A stretch of 64,000 nt of DNA. Origin: Endozoicomonas sp. NE40 (GTDB lineage Bacteria > Pseudomonadota > Gammaproteobacteria > Pseudomonadales > Endozoicomonadaceae). Shown one piece after another: positions 34,727 to 44,260 of the stretch. The stretch spans positions 5,001,072 through 5,065,071 of the forward strand of contig NZ_JBEWTB010000002.1 in NCBI RefSeq assembly GCF_040549045.1. Direction: 5' to 3'. Numbering within the stretch: the first letter of the stretch is position 1; every line of letters begins with the position of its first letter. Under the pieces are notes generated by a model. That model made no database searches. It worked only from the letters and a program-made list of their open reading frames with translations, and was not told the DNA's origin. Position numbers and translations under genes: made by a program.

Positions 34727-34769
34727 ATCCCCGCCTGCGCGGGGATGACGATAAGGGCGGGGATGACGG
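34727..34769. repeat. GC-rich REP-like hairpin between nhaB and dnaQ
   Basis: ATCCCCGC (34727-34734) pairs with GCGGGGAT (34739-34746) and is followed by GACG; a partial second copy GCGGGGATGACGG ends at 34769. This GGGGATGACG pattern resembles dispersed intergenic repeats of many gammaproteobacteria. It lies between two convergent genes. Confidence 0.6.
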
Positions 34770-34780
34770 TAAGCTGGAAA

Positions 34781-35473
34781 TTAAAGAAGAGAGGTGTCCT
34801 GACCAATCTTTTCCTGCTTCTCTCGATGCAACTGCATCTCTTCAGCCGTTGGTTGGATCACCCGGGTCAGAGGGCGCCCTTCAGGCAGGCGGCGAATGGT
34901 TGACCCGTCCACATCGTCACCACCAATTCCTCCGAGTAACAGCGATGTCTGTCCACCGGTCATGGCAAGATAGACTTCCGCCAGAATCTCGGAGTCAAGC
35001 AATGCCCCGTGAAACACCCGGGAAGAGTTATCAATAAAATACCGTTTGCACAGGGCATCCAGGTTATTTTTCTGTCCCGGATGCTTTTTACGCGCCAGTT
35101 CCAGGCTGTCGGTGATGGCGCAGTAGTCTTCAACCTTACCCAGACCCCGCCTGAGCAGTTTGAGTTCATGGTTGAGGAAGTTTACGTCAAAGGTGGCGTT
35201 ATGGGCGATCATCTCTGAGTCTTTGATGAAGGTCAGAAAATCATCCGCTACTTCATTAAACAGTGGTTTGTCTTTTACAAACTCATTGGTGATACCGTGT
35301 ACGGCAATAACCTCCGCATCCATCTCTCTTTCAGGGTTGATGTAAACATGGAACGTATTGCCCGTCAGTTTACGGTCGATCATTTCGACACAACCGATTT
35401 CAACGATCCGGTGACCACTTTTGGGATCAATACCCGTGGTTTCCGTATCCATAACAATCTGTCTTGCTGCCAC
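34781..35473 (-). CDS. dnaQ: DNA polymerase III epsilon subunit (proofreading exonuclease)
   Basis: 230 aa 3'-5' exonuclease of the replicative polymerase core. The DEDDh motifs are present: DTETTGID (Exo I), HNATFDVNFLN (Exo II) and HGALLDSEILAEVYL (Exo III, catalytic His-Asp). The C-terminal tail (LHREKQEKIGQDTSLL) corresponds to the segment binding the alpha subunit. In related bacteria dnaQ is usually next to rnhA; here 2.5 kb of accessory sequence separates them. Three CCTGTGAG copies lie just upstream of its start (about 35484-35518). Confidence 0.94.
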   Translation of the reverse strand: MAARQIVMDTETTGIDPKSGHRIVEIGCVEMIDRKLTGNTFHVYINPEREMDAEVIAVHGITNEFVKDKPLFNEVADDFLTFIKDSEMIAHNATFDVNFLNHELKLLRRGLGKVEDYCAITDSLELARKKHPGQKNNLDALCKRYFIDNSSRVFHGALLDSEILAEVYLAMTGGQTSLLLGGIGGDDVDGSTIRRLPEGRPLTRVIQPTAEEMQLHREKQEKIGQDTSLL

Positions 35474-35632
35474 TATATTGTCCTGTGAGAAAGTAGTCCT
35501 GTGAGAAAGCCCTGTGAGCTATAGCTCCCTTAATATAAGCTTCCTGATTATATCAACCAACGTCAGAGAATTCGCCAGTGTTTGTCTCAGGTTTGCTGCG
35601 GGTGGTGGCAAGACCCTTTATGAGTTCTGCAT

Positions 35633-38177
35633 CTATGCAGGATTCCCTCTGGACCGAATCGAAATTTTCTGCCCATAGGAAGCCCGGGTTAATGCCTGAA
35701 CGGCAGAACGCCCTCCCCGACTGACAAACTCTTCTCTCTGATAACGAACATGACCGAGTGACTGCATAATGCAGCTGAACCCGGTCAGATAACTGGTTCG
35801 GTTTTTCTCATTTTCAAAAAGAGCGGCGCGCTGATCAGCCAGTGTCGTACAGGCTGCAGGGTCTTTCGGAAGTTCTGATAAACCGACGCCCAGCTTCCTG
35901 CACAACGCCTGGTTTAAAAACATCTCAGCTTCATCCAGTATATTCAGGGATGCCCGGGCATAGTTATCATGCCCCGTGTAGTCCCGGGCCAGATCGGGTT
36001 GTTTCTGTACCCGAATCAATGTCCATGCACACTCTTCATAAATTCGCTCAATCCCGGGCTTTTTATCGTACTTAGTTTGGAGTTTTTCCAATATCTCCAG
36101 CTCTTCAAAAGGATCATAGAGAGACATTGCAATATTTTTCATCTCTCTGTGAATTTCTTCAGGCCAGTATTGAGGCAGCAATGCAGTCTCACGATTTGAT
36201 GCCCTGCCAGTGGTTTCTTCTGCCTGTTTCCGGGATTCAGACGACGGTCGTCCGGATGATGATGACGACGGAGTTGTTGCAGCCGCTTCCGCAAAGGAAG
36301 GAGTGGATGGTTCTGCAATACTTGAAGGCTCTTTAGTTGTCACAGCAGGAGTAGTTGCAGCAGGAGCCTGTTTACTTCGATGACTTCTCTGAGACTTTTT
36401 ACTGGTTTTCTTTTTTTGTTTTTGCCGGTTTTAACTGCCTTTCCGGCAGCCAGTCAGGGTCAATCCCCTGTGCATTCAGTCTGGCTGCAACCTCTGGGGG
36501 AAGTAAAGACAGGTTCTGTAAATTCTTTATATCTTCACTTTTGGCCTGATAGGCGCGCTGGGATGCTTCTACGATGTCCAGAGCAGGGTTCGGCAGAAAA
36601 GTACGGAAAAAATCAACCGCATGGGAAATTGCATCAGCGGCTGCAGCATAGTTACCCCTTGAACAATAAATGTCAGCAGCAACTTTAAAGAGCGAATAAA
36701 AATCGCCTGTTGACCGGTTGGCAGCTTCCAGATAGCAATCGGTTGCCTTATCCCTTGGGAAAATATCAGAAAAGGGCTGCATCTGGTGCATAAGTCCTTT
36801 GTAGTACCACAGCAACCCCTGATAATAAGGCGAGAAGGATGTTTCAGAAGCGAACCGCTCAGACAACAACTTGTTTAACGCTCTAACTTGTTTTATCCGC
36901 TCATTATCATAAACAGTTTCACTTTCATTAATGCGTTTTCTTATAGCCGCTATTTTCCCTTTGGTTCGTAGCTCATGAACTCTTACGGAGACATTGTTTG
37001 GCTTAACTCTGGCATCTTTCTCAATAGCCGTTGTAGCGTGTTCGATTGAACTGCGCCTAACAATGGATGACATGATCTCCAGCACGAGTACTTCATAGAC
37101 TCCCCATAACGGTTTAATCAGGTCAGTGGCAGTACAATCTCCTCCCAGCCGACTGACAAAGAAAGGGAAAGAAGTATCATGACCGGGAAAGTCGGATAAC
37201 GCACTGCTGCACTTTGTAAGAAACCAGGGCAGCAGGAGGTACCGAAACTGGTCATCACTGTCGCTGTTTATATTTCTGGCTATCCGGATAAGTTCAGGTG
37301 TTGGCTCTTTCAGTTTCGGAAGCAGATCCAGCAACCCGAAAGAAAGCGGATCACACATCATCAGCAATATAGTGTCTACAGGCTTTCTATCAATTTTTGT
37401 TTTCTCTTCATTCAGATAAGCTCCCCGGTACACTCTGTTGATAAGAGTATACTGGCTGTCACTATCCTGCAGCTCGCCCGGGTACACCGAACACTGGAAC
37501 CCTTTTACGAAACCCTGTTTTATAAGATGCAATAACCAGACACCCATATAATCATCCAGACTTGCAAGTTTCATACAGCCTCCAAAAATGCGAAGCATAT
37601 CGACATCTTCATCGCTCCCGGCATTAACCACCCCCTGTATGGTCTGCCAGCGGAATAATAATTCGCTGATCGCTTCAGGAGCAGACTGAGCCACTCTTGT
37701 CACCAGCCGGAAGGCTTTTTCCTCATCATCAGGCAACATCGTAGTCGCCAGAAAGAGCAGAGCCCTGGCGTGCTCCGGGCTCTGCTGAATAAAACTGTCA
37801 AGCGCCGAATCGGCAAGATCGTCATGAATGGTAAGCTCAGGCTTAAACCACTTAAACAGGCGGTTCATCAGTGCATCTACATCGGATCTTAAACAGTGCC
37901 TTCCCTTTTCACGAATAAAATCCATGAACTGTGTGACAGGCTCTTGCTCTGTCGCGGAAGCAGATGGATAAGTTGCAACCAGACGCGCCTCAATGACAGG
38001 GGAGTCTGGGCGGACGGAGTCCGATGGGGGAAGGCTCGTTGAAGCCGTTGTTTCCGATGTCTTTTCAAGCTGACGGTTCAGGCCAGTAGCCGTTTCTTTA
38101 GTCGTCGATGAAGGTTTGGAAGTGTCGGAACGTGGTGGCTGAAGAGGGGTCGGCTGATCTTTAGGGTCGATATCCAT
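35633..38177 (-). pseudogene. Family-B paralogue of the 797-aa protein, split by frameshift
   Basis: Two adjacent frames together look like one gene of about 845 aa. The first (38177 to 36399) begins MDIDPKDQPTPLQPPR, is Ser/Thr/Pro-rich to about residue 70, then helical (NYAAAADAISHAVDFF), and ends in a Lys-rich segment KPAKTKKENQ. The second (to 35633) carries KKTSKKSQRSHRSKQ if read through, then the C-terminal domain with GIERIYEECAWTLIRVQ. This matches the order in families A and C. The break maps to a run of seven T on the plus strand (36411-36417); six would give one frame. It is inserted between dnaQ and rnhA. No Sec signal is seen. Alternatives are two separate proteins, or expression through polymerase slippage in the run. 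Confidence 0.65.
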
Positions 38178-38286
38178 AAGGAGTTTCCATTATTTAATGA
38201 ACTATCGTGTAATGAGCGAGTCTCAACAGCCTTAAATATCTATATCGCTCATCATGACAATTCTGAAACTCCTCAGGCATCTTTGC

Positions 38287-38739
38287 TCAGGAACCTGACT
38301 GGTTCTTTATTTCCTCAGCACCTCGACACGCCAGCTCATCAGCCATTTCGTTTTCACGGTGACCGGCGTGTCCTTTGACCCACTGCCAGTCCACATCGTG
38401 ACGCTGGTTCTGGATATCAAGCCGCTGCCACAGATCCTGGTTTTTTACCGGCTTACCCGCAGCGGTTTTCCAGTTCTTGCGTTTCCAGCCCTCTATCCAT
38501 TTGGTAATACCGTCCCGGACATAAATCGAGTCGGTGGTAATACGCACTTTACAGGGACGGGTCAGGGTTTCCAGACCTACAATGGCGGCCATTAACTCCA
38601 TACGGTTATTGGTGGTATTGTCTTCACCACCGTATAAACCTTTTTCTGCACTGCCATAACGCAAAACCACTCCCCAGCCACCCGGGCCGGGATTACCTTT
38701 ACAGGCACCATCGGTAAACAGCTCAACGAGCTTACTCAA
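38287..38739 (-). CDS. rnhA: Ribonuclease HI
   Basis: 150 aa endoribonuclease degrading RNA in RNA-DNA hybrids. Catalytic residues are visible in LFTDGACKGNPGPGGWG (Asp), NNRMELMAAI (Glu), ITTDSIYVRDGI (Asp) and GHAGHRENEMADELA (His and Asp). Length is canonical. It lies downstream of the methyltransferase gene on the same strand, in the conserved gloB, methyltransferase, rnhA, dnaQ neighbourhood. Confidence 0.96.
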   Translation of the reverse strand: MSKLVELFTDGACKGNPGPGGWGVVLRYGSAEKGLYGGEDNTTNNRMELMAAIVGLETLTRPCKVRITTDSIYVRDGITKWIEGWKRKNWKTAAGKPVKNQDLWQRLDIQNQRHDVDWQWVKGHAGHRENEMADELACRGAEEIKNQSGS

Positions 38740-38784
38740 ACTATCTCTCCAGATTATTTAACAGATTATGACCAGCGCAAAAGC

Positions 38785-39618
38785 TCAGGATTCTCTACCT
38801 GCACTCCCGCCAACACAGGAACTGGTACCGGCAATCGGGTTACTGGCAAAACGACGCCTTACTTCTGACCAGGCCGGACGAATCGGCGTCATGCCAGGCG
38901 TTTCACGGGTCGCCACCATCATGTAAAACCCACCCATAGGCAGGTTCCACTGTCGGCAGCGCTGTTCCACCAGCTCCCGGGTCAACCCTTTGGAATGCCG
39001 GTCCAGTGGGTGCATATAAGCACCGTAGTTGATTTTCTCAACATTGAAACCCAGCAGGGTCAACCAGTCCCGCATGCGTCCGGGGCTGATAAGGTGTACC
39101 CCCTGAAACAGCTGACGATGCTTTGGTGAAACCCAGCGCCAGTAGTTAAGCAGGCTTTTGGGGTTGAAACCGATAACCAGCAGTTTTCCACCGGGAATAA
39201 TGGTGCGTGCCGCTTCACTGAGCAACCGGTGCGGCCGTTCAGAAAACTCCACAACATGATGCAATAACACCAGATCCAGAGTTCCGGGACTGACAGGCCA
39301 GTGAATCGGATCAGCAAGCACAAGGCTGTCACAGTCCGGACAGCTGGCATCGTCCAGAACCCGGGCTAATTCCATGGAAGAGGCCATGGAAGGGTTCAAC
39401 AGGCTGATATGATTAATCTGACTGGTAGTCAGCAGGCCTGCGCCGGGAGCGATGGTCATCTGGCAGGCATGATACCCGAAGATATAGTGGAGTTCCTGTT
39501 CAAGTTGTCGTCTTTCTGCCTTAAGCAGATAGTCTCCTTCGCCACTTTGCAGCCAACGATGCAGTGCCAGTAACCGTTCATTAAAGCTTGTTTTTTCTGC
39601 ACGTTTAAACCTAAGCAT
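38785..39618 (-). CDS. SAM-dependent methyltransferase, YafS-like
   Basis: 277 aa class I methyltransferase. The usual glycine motif is weak (FGYHACQMTIAPGAGLL), but the downstream methyltransf_11 motifs are clear: DLVLLHHVVEFSERPHRLLSE and IIPGGKLLVIGFNPKSLL. Its position between gloB (divergent) and rnhA matches E. coli yafS. The substrate is unknown. Confidence 0.82.
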   Translation of the reverse strand: MLRFKRAEKTSFNERLLALHRWLQSGEGDYLLKAERRQLEQELHYIFGYHACQMTIAPGAGLLTTSQINHISLLNPSMASSMELARVLDDASCPDCDSLVLADPIHWPVSPGTLDLVLLHHVVEFSERPHRLLSEAARTIIPGGKLLVIGFNPKSLLNYWRWVSPKHRQLFQGVHLISPGRMRDWLTLLGFNVEKINYGAYMHPLDRHSKGLTRELVEQRCRQWNLPMGGFYMMVATRETPGMTPIRPAWSEVRRRFASNPIAGTSSCVGGSAGRES

Positions 39619-39798
39619 CAGGCATTATCCACTATCCATTATCCATACAGAGAAGTGTTCCATTATCGCTTATGCGCCCGGAGACCATCATATCGATCAG
39701 AGCACAGAAATTACATTATTACAGCAAAAAAGAAATGCTCCCTGTCATGGTCAAGGGTAAACTTGAAATCTACCAACACACATAAAGCATGGTTGTAA

Positions 39799-40596
39799 AT
39801 GACAGATTCTTCACTTCAGATAGAAGCCATAAAAGCATTTTCAGACAATTATATCTGGTTAATTACCGCCGCCGGGACTCAGGACTGTTTTGTCGTTGAC
39901 CCCGGTGACGCCAGGCCTGTACTGGAAACCCTTGAAGCCAGAAACCTGAACCTTACCGGCATTCTTGTCACGCATCACCACGCCGACCATACTGGCGGTA
40001 TTCCTGAACTGCTCCAGCACTTCGAAGCCAGAATCTATGGACCTGCCAACGCTTCAATCCGTTCTCTTACGGACATTCTGAATGACGGTGACACTGCCGA
40101 CGTACTCGGTCATCCGTTCCAGGTATTTCGTGTTCCCGGCCACACTCTGGATCACATTGCCTACTACAGTTCGCAGCAGCTTACCCTGTTTTGTGGTGAC
40201 ACACTGTTTTCGGGCGGGTGCGGCCGACTGTTTGAAGGTACACCTCAGCAGATGTACGAGTCACTGAACAAGTTCAGGCAGTTACCTGATTCTACCCGGG
40301 TGTTCTGTGCTCATGAATACACGGCCAGTAACCTCAGGTTTGCTATTGCAGTAGAACCCGGGAATCAGGATATTGCCGATTATATCGTCCGTGTTGAACA
40401 ACTCAGGCATCAGGACATCCCAACGATCCCGACTTCCATTGGACTGGAAAAACGCATTAACCCTTTCCTGAGAACCAGCGATAATACAGTTATCCTCAGT
40501 GCTGGAAACCGACTTAACGTTAATGCAGTTGACCAGAAAATACCCGAACCCGAAGTACTAAGGGTAATCCGTGAATGGAAGGATAATTTCCAGTAA
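39799..40596 (+). CDS. gloB: Hydroxyacylglutathione hydrolase (glyoxalase II)
   Basis: 265 aa metallo-beta-lactamase-fold enzyme hydrolysing S-lactoylglutathione to lactate, the second step of methylglyoxal detoxification. The binuclear metal motif THHHADHTGG, PGHTLDHIAYY, FCGDTLFSGGCGRLFEG and CAHEYTASNLRFA are all intact. The C-terminal glutathione-binding helices (LEKRINPFLR) are also present. Divergent from the methyltransferase, followed closely by mltD. Confidence 0.95.
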   Translation: MTDSSLQIEAIKAFSDNYIWLITAAGTQDCFVVDPGDARPVLETLEARNLNLTGILVTHHHADHTGGIPELLQHFEARIYGPANASIRSLTDILNDGDTADVLGHPFQVFRVPGHTLDHIAYYSSQQLTLFCGDTLFSGGCGRLFEGTPQQMYESLNKFRQLPDSTRVFCAHEYTASNLRFAIAVEPGNQDIADYIVRVEQLRHQDIPTIPTSIGLEKRINPFLRTSDNTVILSAGNRLNVNAVDQKIPEPEVLRVIREWKDNFQ

Positions 40597-40636
40597 TGGT
40601 ACAATAGTAAGCTACCCGGATTTCAGAACCTGATTT

Positions 40637-42274
40637 ATGTCTCTATCGCAACCGAGCTGCAACAAAAATACGTCTGTTAACCCGACAGATTTCAAGTCAG
40701 AAAAAAAATCGATCGCCAGGCTGGCGGGCACTGCAGCTATGATGCTCGTATTAACCGGCTGTCAGACCGTTAATGATTTGGATACGGGCAGCACTGAGGC
40801 TGTACAGAAAAAAACGGTTCATCAGCCCGTTGCCAGGGCAAAAAAGACCAAAGCCCCCACCGCTAAACCCGTGGTAGAAAAGCGTCCGCAGGATCTGTGG
40901 GAACGCATCCGCCGTGGGCTGGGCATGAATCTGGACAATAATCACCCCTGGGTGATGACAGAGTTGCGCTGGTATGCCAAAAATCAGGGTTACTTCAACC
41001 GGGTAGCTGACCGCTCAGCACCTTACCTCTATTTCATTATCAAGGAAGCGGAAGAGCGTGGCGTACCGCTGGAGCTGGCTTTGATGCCAGTGGTTGAAAG
41101 TGCGTATGACCCTTTTGCCTATTCCCATGCAGGGGCATCCGGTTTGTGGCAGTTCATGCCCGCTACCGGGACTGACTACGGCCTTGAGCAAAACTGGTGG
41201 TACGACGGTCGTCGTGATGTTGTTGCCGCTACCCGTGCCGCACTGGATTACATGGTTCGCCTGCACAATGCGTTCGGCGACTGGGAGCTGGCACTGGCTG
41301 CCTTTAACTCCGGCCCGGGCCGGGTACAGAGAGCGATAAACAGAAACCGCAGTAAAGGCAAGCCTACAACCTTCTGGGATCTGGGACTCCCACGGGAAAC
41401 CACTGCCTATGTTCCCAAGCTGATCGCACTGGGCAAGATCGTCCGTGATCCTGAAAAATACGGTATCAGCCTGAAACCCGTTCCCAACAAACCCTATTTC
41501 GCCAAGGTAAAGACCGGTGGTCAGCTGGATATGGCAAAAGCCGCAGAACTGTCCGGGATTTCCCTGAACGAACTCTATCGTCTGAATCCCGGGCTTAACC
41601 GCTGGTCCACCCCACCGGAAGGTCCGGATCATTTGCTGGTACCGGTTGATAAAGCCAAATCGTTCCAGAAAGAGCTGGCCGGTCTGCCCGCAGAAGACCG
41701 GTTGCGCTGGAAACGCTATACCGTCAAGTCCGGCGACAGCCTCAGTACCATTGCCAGACGCTACGAAACCCGCAGCCAGCTGATCCGGGAAGTCAACAAA
41801 ATGGACGGCGATATGATTCGCGTTGGCCAGAGCCTGCTGATTCCGGTACCTGCCAATGGCAAGGAAAACTACACCCTGACGGCAAGCCAGCGCCGCAAGG
41901 CTCAGCAGAACAGCAACGTGTCAGGCCGCTATAAGGTCGATTACACCGTTAAGTCCGGCGACAGTTTCTGGACCATCTCCCGCCAGTTCAGCGTCGGCAT
42001 CAATGAACTGGCCCGCTGGAACAATATGGCACCACGGGACACTTTGCGAGTCGGCCAGAAACTGGCCATATGGAGCAAAGGCTCCGGCAGCAGCGACAGC
42101 ATCATTCGCAGGGTGAACTATACCGTTCGTTCCGGTGACTCCCTGTCCCGAATTGCTGACCGCTTTAATGTACAGGTGCAGCAGATTGAAAACTGGAACA
42201 GCTTTGACAGCAAATACATCCATCCCGGTCAACTGCTGACTCTCTATGTGGATGTTACCCGTGCTTATGATTAA
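40637..42274 (+). CDS. mltD: Membrane-bound lytic transglycosylase D
   Basis: 545 aa lipoprotein; lipobox-like LVLTGC follows a basic start and hydrophobic stretch. SLT domain at about residues 110-240 with catalytic Glu in VVESAYDPFAYSHAGASG and WQFMPATG. Three LysM peptidoglycan-binding modules follow, beginning YTVKSGDSLSTIARRY, YTVKSGDSFWTISRQF and YTVRSGDSLSRIADRF. It cleaves murein glycan strands, forming 1,6-anhydromuramic ends. The gloB-mltD order is conserved in gammaproteobacteria. Confidence 0.95.
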   Translation: MSLSQPSCNKNTSVNPTDFKSEKKSIARLAGTAAMMLVLTGCQTVNDLDTGSTEAVQKKTVHQPVARAKKTKAPTAKPVVEKRPQDLWERIRRGLGMNLDNNHPWVMTELRWYAKNQGYFNRVADRSAPYLYFIIKEAEERGVPLELALMPVVESAYDPFAYSHAGASGLWQFMPATGTDYGLEQNWWYDGRRDVVAATRAALDYMVRLHNAFGDWELALAAFNSGPGRVQRAINRNRSKGKPTTFWDLGLPRETTAYVPKLIALGKIVRDPEKYGISLKPVPNKPYFAKVKTGGQLDMAKAAELSGISLNELYRLNPGLNRWSTPPEGPDHLLVPVDKAKSFQKELAGLPAEDRLRWKRYTVKSGDSLSTIARRYETRSQLIREVNKMDGDMIRVGQSLLIPVPANGKENYTLTASQRRKAQQNSNVSGRYKVDYTVKSGDSFWTISRQFSVGINELARWNNMAPRDTLRVGQKLAIWSKGSGSSDSIIRRVNYTVRSGDSLSRIADRFNVQVQQIENWNSFDSKYIHPGQLLTLYVDVTRAYD

Positions 42275-42306
42275 GGCATAATTGTCCTCGCTCTTTTCCC
42301 ACTCTT

Positions 42307-42345
42307 CGCAGAATCAGTGCTATAACTATTTTCACTGGTTCTGCG
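42307..42345. terminator. Hairpin between mltD and the first yejA gene
   Basis: CGCAGAATCAGTG (42307-42319) pairs with CACTGGTTCTGCG (42333-42345), with one G-T pair and a 13-base loop. It ends 10 bases before the first yejA-like start codon. It can terminate mltD or fold in the leader of the yej transcript. Confidence 0.6.
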
Positions 42346-42355
42346 GATTCCTCCC

Positions 42356-44260
42356 TTGTTTTATAAACAGAACATTTATAAAAAGAACAATAACGGCTGT
42401 TCGTTTACCCTTGCTCTGCTACTGACCTTTGCGACTCAGTTCATTCAGGCGCAGAATTCTGTTACTTCTCAGGAGCCGGACTGGCAACATGCCCTCAGCC
42501 TTGGCGACAAACCGGTCTATTCAAAAGACTTTCCCTGGTTTAAATCCATCAATCCTGATGCCCCGAAAGGCGGTCATGTAAACTTTCCGGTCCATGGTAG
42601 CTTTGACAGCCTGAACCCTTACATCATCAAAGGTTCTACACCCTCTGCTGCGCCGAATGTCTATCGATATGGTGCGCTGGAGCTGAATGAGCCACTGATG
42701 GTTGGAATGAATGTCTATGCCCCTGCCCAGGACGAGCTGGGGACTCTCTACGGCCTGATCGCCCACTCCGTTGCCCTGTCAAAAGACAGGCAAACCCTTG
42801 AATTCAAACTGCGCCCTGAAGCCCGTTTCCATGACCGGCAACCAATCACCAGCGACGATGTCCTGTATACCTTCAAACTGTTAAAAGAACACGGCGCACC
42901 TCAATACCAGATGTTGCTGGAACAGGTAGACAATCTGGAAGCCCCAGGTCCACACCATGTACGTTATACACTGAAACCCCCTGTATCCAGAACCCTGCCC
43001 CTGCATATCGCTGAACTGCCCGTATTGCCCAAACACTACTGGGAGAAACATGATTTCTCACAGACAACGCTGGAGCCACCCCTGCTCAGTGGCCCCTACC
43101 GAATCACAAAAGTTAATCCCGGCACCTCAGTCACTTTTGAACGGGTAAACGATTACTGGGGTAAAGACCTGCCCGTCAACCGTGGCTTTTATAACTTCGA
43201 CAGAATCACCCTGAACTTTTTTCGGGACCGCCGGGTTGCTTTTGAGTCTTTCCGCTCAAAAGACGCCGATGTCTTTATTGAGACAGAAGCCAAGAACTGG
43301 GCAAAGGGTTACGACCTGCCAGCCTTCCATTCCGGCGAGATGATTAAACGTGAAGTGCCTTACACTCTGCCGGGGCGCAGGCTGTTCTATGCCTTTAACC
43401 AGCGCAACCCTTTGTTTAAGGACCGGAAAACACGACAGGCGATCAGCATGCTGTTCGACTGGAAGTGGACCAACCGGATTATCTTCCACAGCGCCTACGC
43501 CAGAAACCGGAGTTTCTTTCCGGCTGCGGGTTCTGAATCAGGTAGAATCATTACATCCGCCGAGAAAAAACTTCTCGAACCTTTCTCAAAAAACCTTCCC
43601 AGTGACTTGTTTTATAAGCCATTTACGCATAGCGAACCGGAAGGTAGTGGTTCCGTTGAGAGAGAACGGCGGATGGCACTGCCCCTGCTGAAACAGGCTG
43701 GCTGGAAATACCATAAAGGCCAGCTGGTAAACGACAAAGGTGAGCCCTTCCGGTTTGAGTTCCTGCATTATTCCAGGGTCATCGAACGCTTTATTATGCC
43801 CTTTGCCAAAAACCTGTCGACGGTGGGTATTCAAATGGACTTCAAGGCCATTGATATGAGCCAGTACCAGCGCCGTATCAAGCAACACCAGTTCGATATG
43901 ATTCTGACATCCGTTCCCCTGATGGCGTTTCCTGATGACCGGCTGTACAACTATTTCCACTCCGAAAGCGCAAACCGCGAAGGCAGTCATAATCTGGCTG
44001 GTATTCAGGACCCGGCTGTCGATAAACTGATAGAAACCATTGCCACCAGCGACGATCCTGATCAGATCCGCACCCATATCAGCGCACTTGACCGGGTTCT
44101 GCTCTGGCAGCATTACACCATTCCCACCTGGCACAGCAGCGTTACCCGCGTGGCACACTGGAAACATCTGGTACCACCGGCTACCCCGAGTTACGGATTT
44201 CGGCTGAGCAGCTGGTGGTATGACCCGGACTCATTGATAAAAAGGAAAAAGGACCTGTGA
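42356..44260 (+). CDS. YejA-type ABC peptide-binding protein, copy 1
   Basis: 634 aa periplasmic solute-binding protein family 5. The hydrophobic leader (CSFTLALLLTFATQFIQAQ) fits a signal peptide. The family signature is INPDAPKGGHVNFPVHGSFDSLNPYIIKG. The start is a TTG with no upstream ribosome binding site, and no better in-frame start was found before the leader, so translation of this first copy may be weak or regulated. It captures oligopeptides (in E. coli also microcin C) for YejBEF. It is the most divergent in its N terminus among the five copies. The next gene overlaps it by 4 bases. Confidence 0.88.
   Translation: MFYKQNIYKKNNNGCSFTLALLLTFATQFIQAQNSVTSQEPDWQHALSLGDKPVYSKDFPWFKSINPDAPKGGHVNFPVHGSFDSLNPYIIKGSTPSAAPNVYRYGALELNEPLMVGMNVYAPAQDELGTLYGLIAHSVALSKDRQTLEFKLRPEARFHDRQPITSDDVLYTFKLLKEHGAPQYQMLLEQVDNLEAPGPHHVRYTLKPPVSRTLPLHIAELPVLPKHYWEKHDFSQTTLEPPLLSGPYRITKVNPGTSVTFERVNDYWGKDLPVNRGFYNFDRITLNFFRDRRVAFESFRSKDADVFIETEAKNWAKGYDLPAFHSGEMIKREVPYTLPGRRLFYAFNQRNPLFKDRKTRQAISMLFDWKWTNRIIFHSAYARNRSFFPAAGSESGRIITSAEKKLLEPFSKNLPSDLFYKPFTHSEPEGSGSVERERRMALPLLKQAGWKYHKGQLVNDKGEPFRFEFLHYSRVIERFIMPFAKNLSTVGIQMDFKAIDMSQYQRRIKQHQFDMILTSVPLMAFPDDRLYNYFHSESANREGSHNLAGIQDPAVDKLIETIATSDDPDQIRTHISALDRVLLWQHYTIPTWHSSVTRVAHWKHLVPPATPSYGFRLSSWWYDPDSLIKRKKDL

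Noticed and set aside
34714..35037. 107-codon plus-strand frame at the nhaB/dnaQ boundary
   Set aside because: It begins inside the REP-like hairpin and then runs antisense through the well-supported dnaQ gene.
36399..36430. Classical -1 programmed ribosomal frameshift at the A7 run in family B
   Set aside because: The downstream frame is reached by a +1 (or -2) shift, not -1, so the A-AAA-AAG-type mechanism does not fit.
43586..44167. 193-codon antisense frame in yejA copy 1
   Set aside because: It is opposite a gene with a clear family match, with no start signals.
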